Below, in pieces: positions 27,604 to 34,378 of a stretch of DNA of 34,378 bases; within the stretch, counting starts at the first letter, position 1, and every line of letters starts with the position of its first letter. Source of the DNA: Paulinella micropora (taxonomy: Eukaryota; Cercozoa; Imbricatea; Euglyphida); assembly GCA_009731375.1 (NCBI GenBank), contig BJOX01000246.1, positions 525,343 to 559,720 on the forward strand, given 5' to 3'. The notes below the pieces were generated by a model. The model saw only the letters and a program-made list of their open reading frames with translations. It was not told where the DNA came from and did no database searches. Position numbers and translations under genes: made by a program.

Positions 27604-30111
27604 GTCTACGACGACAACACGCTCACCTGAGCCGGTGTCTTCGTCTTGACGTCCCCCCTCCGTAGCGGTATAAGCTTGCTGGGGGTAGTTGGAGCTGGAA
27701 CTGGTGCTATAATTCCAGTATCCGTGTCCTCTGGGAGGGCGCGCTGGGGTCCGTCCTCCCCTTCCACGAAAGCCTCGTCCTCGTGGTGCCGCCCCTCTTG
27801 GTGTCCCTCGGGACCCTCGTGACGATCCTCTCGTCTCTCCTCCTCCTCTAGTCGGCGCCTTTGATCGGCCCGATGTCTCTCTCTTCTCCCTTCTCTTCAT
27901 TCTGTCAAGGAAGTAAATGATGGCCTCCCGGAACTCCGCATCCGAGACCATATTCGCATTCCACCTCCCCTCCTCCAACTCCTTCTTGTACATGGCGTAC
28001 ATGGTCTTTTTCATGCCTTCGAGCTCTCTAAGGAAAAGATTTCGCTGCCTATCATCAAGAGAGTCGTGGCTGAAGAGGCAATTGCCTACTCCTTTCTGTG
28101 CCTCATGCTTACACGCCATGTATGAAAAATAGCGGTAGCACGGCGTCGGCTCATCTCTCCCCCTCTTGAGACCTGCCGTTCGAGTTGCATGTGCTGCTTG
28201 AGCACCTCCAACCCCCTGTGTCGCGGCACTGGAGAATGACTCGGTGGCCGTGTCCAATTCGGAACACGCGTCGAGCACCTCCTTGAACAGGTCGCCCGGC
28301 GGAGTAGCCGCTACAGTCCTCTCGTATATATTCGTTTCTAAAAAATCCGCCGTCTTCACCGCCGTGAAGGTCGGACAGGACTGTATGATCCTTGCGAGCT
28401 TGCTCGGGTGTCGTGTACACAAAGCACTCAGGAAGTACAAAATGATAGACTTCCGGCTATAAAAGAGCCCGTACTTGGCGCTGACCTCAGTGAGGATCGC
28501 TGCCAACCTCGTGCCAATGCCCAGCCCTTCGTTCACCTCTTGAAAAATCTCAAACCCAATCAAAGTACCAGTGCACAGGTGCTGATACCCATGAGTTTTA
28601 AAGTATTGCAAGAGGACGGCAACTGGCACCGTGCATTGCAGGTCTGAGGCTGCTCTCCTAGCCGCCACCTCTACCGCTCTCATCGCCTTGTACTCCCCAA
28701 CATCAAACCCTTGTGTGATGATTGATGGGTCCAACAAGGTGTACAACGCCTCATACTCCTGTGTTTCGTCCGTTGGATGCTGCTTCATACAAGCATCAAT
28801 TCTTCTGAGCTTGTCTCGAAGGTTCGCATCCGTGTCCTTCTGACTCGCTGTCTCTGCATACAGCGTCAGAGCAGTGGCATCGGACTTTGTATATTTTTGG
28901 AAGGCCTGTATGATAGCCTGTCTGTCCTTTTTGTCATTACTGTTGACAATAACAGTGGTAGGCGCTGAGCTAGTCGCAGGGGCCGAAGGGGCTGTGTGGG
29001 CTGACGGGGCGGAGCGGCCCGAGGGAGCCATATAAGATCCAGAGGAATATTTCGGTCCCTTTGTTCCCGCCGCCTTGGCTAATGCAATCTTTGCCTCCAT
29101 CTCCTTCTTTTCTTTCTCAGCCGCTAGCTCTTTGATATACAGCTCTTGGGCATGATGAAAAAAAGACAGGATCTCAGCTGCCTTCCGAAGGAACAAGGCC
29201 TTCTCCGCCAACTCCTTCTCTCCCGCTTTATTGGTGGGGGGTGGTGCGGCCGTCCCCTCCAAGATCGTATGATCCTTCGTGAAGACCCACCTCTTCCATG
29301 CGTCATCCTTCACCAAGGCCGCATGCAGCTTCTTCATCCTCGTCACCCCTCCAGCTTCGCCTTCTATTTCCCTCAGGGCCGGGTGAAGGTCCCTGCCAAA
29401 CTGGGTGTGTTGGAGTTTACCCAGGTCCACTAACTTGGCCTCCATAAGTTTCAGAGACACATCCATGACATTGATCTGTCCTTTTGGATTCCTGAACTTA
29501 AACTCCTTTTCCACTCTCTTTATTGAATCAATGTCCTGACCAGGATCGAGCAACCTAGCCAGTGCTCTTGTGTTCCATGGCAGCACAGTCTTTCCAGTCT
29601 GGTACTCAAAGAGTATAGCACACTCAAACACTGTCCATGAGAGGTCGAGTAGCTCCAGTAAAGACATATTGTCCCCAAATGAGACATGTTGCACCTGTAA
29701 CTGTGCACCGTCGTCTCTGAGGAATTCTGCGAGAGGCAGAGCTTGCCTTGGGAGAGGGTAACAGATGTCCTCCTTCTTCAAGGGTTGTCCCCATCGCATT
29801 TCTTGGGGAATGTATAGCCATTTATAGGCCTCATCCTTCCCTTTCTTCTCCTCAAACTCCTTCTTACTTAGTTTGCCATATTCGGCCACAAACCTCGCTT
29901 CCTCTCCTCCCTTCTGCTCCTCCTCGACTTCCTCTGCTCCTCCTGTGTCAAAGGAAGGCGCAGTAAAAAATTGATTCTCTGCTCCTCCTGTGTCAAAGGA
30001 AGGTGCCAGATCTCCTCCTTCTGCATGAGAGTCAACGAACTCCTCTTCGTTTCCTGGGGTTCGCTCACTCTCCCCCCCTCCTTCCTGCCAGTCTTCAGAC
30101 CTAGTAGACAT
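27601..30111 (-). CDS. gag: Gag polyprotein with CCCH finger and RG-rich tail
   Basis: 836 residues, ATG 30111, stop UGA 27603-27601. The N-terminus is acidic and carries a repeated peptide APSFDTGGAE (direct DNA repeat of about 28 bases near 29935-30005). The middle is helical and rich in Lys/Glu, with an Ala/Ser/Pro/Thr linker around residues 360-390. Near the C-terminus is C-x8-C-x10-C-x3-H (Cys658, Cys667, Cys678, His682; CYRYFSYMAC...CLFSH), a CCCH-type finger instead of the CCHC knuckle usual in retroviral gag. The last ~80 residues contain many RG/RGG steps (RGRGFRGRGG), typical of RNA binding. It should form the particle and package element RNA. No protease cut sites can be assigned. 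Confidence 0.9.
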   Translation of the reverse strand: MSTRSEDWQEGGGESERTPGNEEEFVDSHAEGGDLAPSFDTGGAENQFFTAPSFDTGGAEEVEEEQKGGEEARFVAEYGKLSKKEFEEKKGKDEAYKWLYIPQEMRWGQPLKKEDICYPLPRQALPLAEFLRDDGAQLQVQHVSFGDNMSLLELLDLSWTVFECAILFEYQTGKTVLPWNTRALARLLDPGQDIDSIKRVEKEFKFRNPKGQINVMDVSLKLMEAKLVDLGKLQHTQFGRDLHPALREIEGEAGGVTRMKKLHAALVKDDAWKRWVFTKDHTILEGTAAPPPTNKAGEKELAEKALFLRKAAEILSFFHHAQELYIKELAAEKEKKEMEAKIALAKAAGTKGPKYSSGSYMAPSGRSAPSAHTAPSAPATSSAPTTVIVNSNDKKDRQAIIQAFQKYTKSDATALTLYAETASQKDTDANLRDKLRRIDACMKQHPTDETQEYEALYTLLDPSIITQGFDVGEYKAMRAVEVAARRAASDLQCTVPVAVLLQYFKTHGYQHLCTGTLIGFEIFQEVNEGLGIGTRLAAILTEVSAKYGLFYSRKSIILYFLSALCTRHPSKLARIIQSCPTFTAVKTADFLETNIYERTVAATPPGDLFKEVLDACSELDTATESFSSAATQGVGGAQAAHATRTAGLKRGRDEPTPCYRYFSYMACKHEAQKGVGNCLFSHDSLDDRQRNLFLRELEGMKKTMYAMYKKELEEGRWNANMVSDAEFREAIIYFLDRMKRREKRETSGRSKAPTRGGGETRGSSRGSRGTPRGAAPRGRGFRGRGGRTPARPPRGHGYWNYSTSSSSNYPQQAYTATEGGRQDEDTGSGERVVVVD

Positions 30112-30872
30112 GGATGCTGAAGGAATACGGATGAGACAGAGTTGTTTCTACCCCGTAATTGCTCTGTTCGTCTATGAGGATCGAATAGAGAGAAAAAACG
30201 AAAAGACAGTATAGAGAGAGAGCGTCTCACCTCTATGTCTTATGTGTTTTTTTTTGTGAGAAAGAAGTAATCTGTACGACTTTCTCTGAAAATTTGATCT
30301 CCTTCTCCACTCCTCTTTTCTTTTTCTCTTTTTGTTGTTGTATCTGTTATGAGGTACGAGGACCTATGTACAGATAATGTCAAAGAGGCTAGAGAAGCAC
30401 TCCTTGAGAAGTCGACTTGTCGTCTGACACTTGTTCAGACCTATTGTCGAAAGACAGTCAGAGATTTGCAAAAATACTCTGATGTGTGTGGTTTGAGAGG
30501 CAACAAAGTGCACAGACTTGAAAGGTAGAGTACTACGCTCGTGTCCTTCAAGTTTGTTTGTATCTGTGAGTGTTTGTTTGTACGTCTGTTGACCTACTCT
30601 GTCTCTGTCTCAAGAGAGAACAAAAGAACAGCTACGAGGTCTGGTGTCTGGCCTCCTTGTGAGGACACAGATACAGGCTGTGGAGAGGGTACTGAGACAC
30701 CTACTCACAAACGCCTAGACGTCTAGTTTTGCAAAAAGAGCTGTGTGGGGATGTGCTGGAGTATTTGTTTTTTGGAACACCTACTCAGAAGAGATAGGTC
30801 TGTCCAATTTTTCTTTCTGCTGTGCCAAAAACAAGCCAGAAAAGAAATCAGCCTTGTGCTGGTGACTCCAAT
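30112..30872 (-). other. 5-prime leader of the element
   Basis: About 760 bases between the 5-prime LTR and the gag ATG, expected to hold the primer-binding site and packaging signal. No long ORF in the sense direction. Confidence 0.6.
30854..30871 (-). other. Primer-binding-site-like sequence
   Basis: One base inside the 5-prime LTR the minus strand reads TGGAGTCACCAGCACAAG. TGG complements the CCA end of a tRNA, as expected of a PBS. I cannot say which tRNA from the sequence alone. Confidence 0.5.
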
Positions 30873-31119
30873 GTTACAATCCCCGAAGATAGCTCAATAA
30901 AAAGTCGGTAATACAACCAGACACAAATCCCCAAAAGAGAATGATGTCTCGTTATATTAGCTCAGTGAAACCGAAAAGAAAACGGCAACAGACCAAGGTT
31001 AAAATGGCATAAGGTCAAATCCTGCCAAACGATATTGAAATTAATGGGAAAAAAACTAGGTGCACCTGACACCAGAAAAAGGGTACTTTTTACCGGCTAT
31101 CCGGGGGGTGATGCCTACA
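30873..31119 (-). repeat. 5-prime LTR of the Ty3/gypsy element
   Basis: 247 bp, about 98 percent identical to the 3-prime LTR. On the minus strand it contains GAGCTAATATAACGAG (about 30949-30964), a possible TATA-type start region. No clear AATAAA is present on the sense strand. Confidence 0.95.
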
Positions 31120-31123
31120 GATT

Positions 31124-32564
31124 CAATGTGGTGAAAAAATGGTTTGCAACCACGATTATGATTAAAGAATCTGTTTTTGCTTGTTATTTTCTTAGCTTTT
31201 GAACTATTGAACGTTATACAATGCATCTCGATAAATAATTTGATAGAATTTTGAGAAAATTTCAACTTCTCTGAGACACACAGAGTCGGCCGGAAAACAG
31301 TCCCTTAAGGGCAGCTGAACAAGCAAATAAAAATTTATTTCTAAACAATTGACGGTCCTACAGCTCCTAAATAAGTTGGGAAGTCCTAACATACTATACC
31401 TTCAAATCTACGTAGTTTTTGTTGAAAAAACAAATGAAACCCAGAAGAAAACTGATCAAAACTTTTTGAAGTTGACATTCCGACATCTTGGACTTGCCTG
31501 CCTCCAGGAGTGAAGCAGACACTTCTCTATTTCAATATTTTTGTATCTATCGTAAGTACTATATGTTAGTGAGACATGATTACACTAAAAAAACTGGAGA
31601 AAGGTCCAGGAAAAAATATACAGGCATGTGTAGGTCAGACACGTGAAGCTGTGAAAACCCACTTTTTGGTTTGTAGCTTCTAGGCAAAATGAACAAAATT
31701 CCTTTGGTGGAGCTTTACTTTATGGTTGTGAAAGACGATTCCAATACTTACAATTCTTAAAACTGATGAATACTAAGATGTATATGTCACCAAAACCAGA
31801 AAAATGCTGGTTTTGTGATTTTGAGTTTTTTCCTTCCACAGACATTTACAAATAACACAAAGTAATACGTTTAATGGGCTACGAAATTTGAGATTTTAGT
31901 GTTTCGACAAAAAAAAAAGGTGGTTTTCTCCTAGCTGGTTTGTAGCCTACAAGTAAAATTATCAAGAAATATTTTGTACAAGTAATCAAGAACACTCAAG
32001 GTTACTATGTATATACTTGGATAGCTTTAACATGCTTTGTGGTAAAATATACTCAGGGAACCCTTTCCTCTGACATCTTTTCCTAGACCGGCCGGCCCGA
32101 CACACACCACAAAAAATGATTAAGTTCCCGGGATTTTTTTCTTAAAATGGTGTCAAAAACACCAAAAACCCAGGAAACCAAGGCTTTTGAAGTACTGCTC
32201 CTTTTTTCAAAAGGGCTGCAGATTCAGAAAGATCAGCATCGATATTGCCCCCGACAAGATTATGGTGAATTATGTTCAAATAAGTCATATTATATTTTTC
32301 AATGCACAAAGCACAAAACTTTTAACCGTTATAAAATTTGAATTTCAAATTATTATTATTATTTTTAAGTCGAAATCAGATCACATCGTGATCTTTACAA
32401 CAAAAAAAGCCGATTAAAAAATGTTAAAAACTCGAAAAGCCTTAGTTGCCTCCGTTTTACCAACGCTTAAAATGCCTAAAAAAACATATGCTGAAGTGGC
32501 GGAAGCATGGGGAAGCCGGAAAAGCACTGGGCAAGAACAACAGTTGGATTTCTTTTGCAGACGC
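31124..32564. other. AT-rich flank, no gene
   Basis: Right flank of the LTR element. Stops in all frames and no recognisable family. A short string TGGTTTGTAGC recurs at about 31668 and 31938, each near a run of A or T; this is too short to call a repeat family. Confidence 0.6.
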
Positions 32565-33049
32565 TTACGCTGCACGTCCCCTCTTCCCTTTCCTATTCGC
32601 TTTTCTCTCGGGAACTTCGTTGACTTCCTGCGTCACGTGCATGGGACGGAGTAGAAGCCGTGCAAGTGCATCCAGCACTCCGGTGTAAGGATCGGGGAAC
32701 CAATGATTCCGGTAACAAACCAAGAACACGTGCGGAGGTACGAGAGCATCGAGACTCGGCTTGGCATGTTGAATGCTAGAAAAAGGCTCGACCGTCCCTT
32801 GATTTCCAGACCAAACTGAAGACGAAGAAGCGGAGGACAACAAGGGTGAGAAGGTGTTAAAACTGGTGCTAGTAGTTCTGTTGTCACTAGCGACAGTAGT
32901 ACTAGAGGCAGTGTTAGGAGCAGTCGTAGCAGCAGCAGCAGCAGCAGTAGCAGTAGTAGCAGTAGTAGTAGTAGTAATAGTAGTAGTAGTAGTAGTAGTA
33001 GTAATGGTAGTAGTGGTAGTGGTAGTAATGGTAGTAGTACTAGTAGTAA

Positions 33050-33102
<53 letters not shown>

Positions 33103-34133
33103 TTAGTAATACTATTAGTAGTATTAGTAGTATTAGTATTATTATTATTATTAGTAGTAGTAGTAGTAGTAGTAGAAAGAGGAGAAGATGATAAAGAAGA
33201 AGATGGCGACGACGACGACAACGACAACGATGAAGAAGAAGAAGAAGAAGAAGAAGGAGAAGAAGAAGAAGAAGAAGAAGAAGAAGAAGAAGAAGAAGAG
33301 CCGTACAGAAGAAGAAGAAGAAGAAGAAGAAGAAGAAGAAGAAGAAGAAGAAGAAGAAGAAGAAGAAGAAGAAGAAGAAGAAGAGCCGTACATAGAACGT
33401 AAAGGAGCAAGGGCCCGTATAGGAAACTTGGTTTGGTACCACGGACCATTTTCTTCCTCGCTGTCGTCTGCGTGGTCGTCGGATTCCTCATCGGAGCGCT
33501 CCTCGCGGCGGGTGCCTAGCATTTGTTCCAGCTGCAATGTCAAGTGGCGGCTCACTCCACCCCACAGACCGCCCCATTCCTTCTCCTCATTTCTCTCCCA
33601 CTCGTGCAGCTGAGCCTGGCTGCTTGCCCACTGTGGCCACCGTTTCAAGAGATAATCAGCCACCACTGTCACGGCAACATCTCCGGCAGTCGAGCAGGAG
33701 AAGCCCCTGGTGCCTGCTCCAATAATAGGGAAGGCGATGCTTTTCCAGTTATGACGGGCGGCTTCGTCCATGGCCTTCTCGTAGGAACGGCCCAGCCCAG
33801 ACACGCGCCCATCCACCCAACGGAACTCCCCCGACGTATGCACAATGTACTTGGCTGGTAGCTTGAATCCTTCGGTGGTTCTGCACTCCCCTCCTGGGAG
33901 CCCGCCTCTCCAGACGACCGGCAGAGCGCGCAAAGCTGGCCAACCAAGGCAAAGCATTGCGCACCGAGGCAAGAAAGACATGGATTCAGAGGCACGACAA
34001 GGGGATGGATGGGACCTTGGAGAAGCTCGGGCCCCGCGGCGGCATGGATGGCCTGGGCGACGGGGCTGCCCGAACCCAACAAGGAACTGTTGGTAGGATT
34101 GACTACCTGCAACCATGCAGCACAGCACGACAT
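32565..34133 (-). CDS. Macro-domain (ADP-ribose-binding) protein, three exons
   Basis: Model: exons 34133-34016, 33893-33399 and 32815-32565, joining in phase 1 twice; total 864 bases with stop (287 aa). Exon 1 has VVNPTNSSLLGSGSPVAQAI followed by HAAAGPELL, the classic macro-domain N-terminal motif (vNaaN..l.GgggvdgaIh..aGpel). Exon 2 continues GECRTTEGFKLPAKYIVHTS and SIAFPIIGAGTRGF, the matching second half. Macro domains bind or hydrolyse ADP-ribose on proteins or metabolites. After the domain comes an acidic tail (RSDEESDDHADDSEEENG). Exon 3 (WSGNQGTVEPF...) ends in basic residues; it has a strong pyrimidine-rich acceptor. The first beta-strand is missing before VVNP, and gttgcag|GTAGTC could be an acceptor, so an upstream exon beyond 34133 is likely. 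The donor at 33398 is weak. Confidence 0.65.
32885..33385. repeat. (GTA)n and (GAA)n tracts inside the macro-gene intron
   Basis: (GTA/GTAAT)n at about 32885-33175 and (GAA)n at 33225-33385 on the plus strand, with a short GACGAC segment between. In the macro-gene model both lie in the second intron (33398-32816), so the long poly-Ser, poly-Phe and poly-Leu frames are not coding. Confidence 0.8.
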
Positions 34134-34378
34134 GCCACGAAGACCGCGACAGACGACGATCTGACAGGAATGAGGGTGCTACCGCATCGACTCGGCACTT
34201 CACCAAATCCCCGTAAACCACGTGAACACGCGATGCGAGGAGTAAAGACTACAATAACGGACAAGATTAGGATGACATCACTGTCGACATGTCATGGATC
34301 ATGATCGATCCTATTATGTGTGCGACGTGATATTACATGTATGCATGTCATATATTTTCGTTTTGTGTGTGTGTGTGT
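34134..34378. other. Window end, possible upstream intron or exon of the macro gene
   Basis: Ordinary-complexity DNA ending in (GT)n. The minus-strand sequence just above 34133 is pyrimidine-rich enough to be an intron end. No start exon can be fixed. Confidence 0.4.

Larger units (their letters stand above)
20732..31123 (-). mobile_element. Complete Ty3/gypsy-type LTR retrotransposon
   Basis: The element spans 20736-31119 (10,384 bp) and is flanked by a 4-base duplication GATT (20732-20735 and 31120-31123). Two direct 247-bp LTRs start TG and end CA and differ at about five positions by eye (about 98 percent identical), so the insertion is fairly recent. On the minus strand the order is 5-prime LTR, primer-binding site, a leader of about 760 bases, gag (836 aa), one UGA, pol (1915 aa), about 795 non-coding bases, 3-prime LTR. 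RT before integrase, the DX35E integrase and the GPY/F module place it with Ty3/gypsy. Neither ORF has an internal stop, so it could be active. It lies tail-to-tail with the old copy at 18.5-20 kb. Confidence 0.95.

Noticed and set aside
30854-30871. Naming the primer tRNA
   Set aside because: The TGG start fits a PBS, but assigning the tRNA needs the host tRNA set; the search would compare CTTGTGCTGGTGACTCCA with tRNA 3-prime ends.
32633-33442. Minus-strand ORFs of poly-Phe/poly-Leu and the plus-strand poly-Val/poly-Glu ORF
   Set aside because: They fall in the repeat-filled intron of the macro-domain model, which has phase-consistent exons on both sides.

Overview
The window is eukaryotic nuclear DNA, most likely from an alga or another microbial eukaryote. 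It shows GT-AG spliced genes with short exons and microsatellite-packed introns, a full LTR retrotransposon, a decayed LINE, and very dense tri-, tetra- and hexanucleotide repeats. No prokaryotic gene order, CRISPR array or tRNA was seen. I cannot name the species.

Layout. 1-1936: compact AT-rich segment with three same-strand (minus) intronless ORFs that look like nucleocytoplasmic large DNA virus (NCLDV) genes; two share an 18-bp upstream motif at nearly the same distance from the ATG. A 640-N gap (1937-2576) separates it from the rest, so its linkage is not proven. 2577-3848: microsatellites. 3849-9242 (+): four blocks of exons whose splice phases can be joined: coiled-coil/Lys-Asp-rich N-terminal part, RanBP2-like zinc finger plus DOT1-like methyltransferase, Cys-rich zinc module, and a C-terminal part with a weak SET-like look. 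This may be one multidomain chromatin protein or up to four genes. 9312-9593: MITE-like foldback. 10540-13910 (-): decayed LINE (APE endonuclease plus reverse transcriptase). 13921-15905: triplet-repeat field. 16734-17590 (+): small multi-exon gene, probably a membrane protein. 18462-20037 (+): old truncated copy of the LTR element with its own decayed LTR. 20736-31119 (-): complete Ty3/gypsy-type element with 247-bp LTRs, 4-bp target duplication GATT, gag, then pol in the same frame behind a single UGA-CGG. 32565-34133 (-): three-exon macro-domain gene whose second intron is filled by triplet repeats.

How the parts relate. In the LTR element, gag supplies capsid and RNA binding (CCCH finger and RG-rich tail), and pol supplies protease, RT, RNase H and integrase plus a long C-terminal extension that is also preserved in the old copy at 18.5 kb. 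The UGA-CGG junction suggests that pol is made by stop-codon readthrough. The host genes that can be read (DOT1-like, possible SET-like, macro domain) all point to chromatin or ADP-ribose biology, but these are separate inferences from short exons. Coordinates of spliced genes are hand models, checked only for reading phase.
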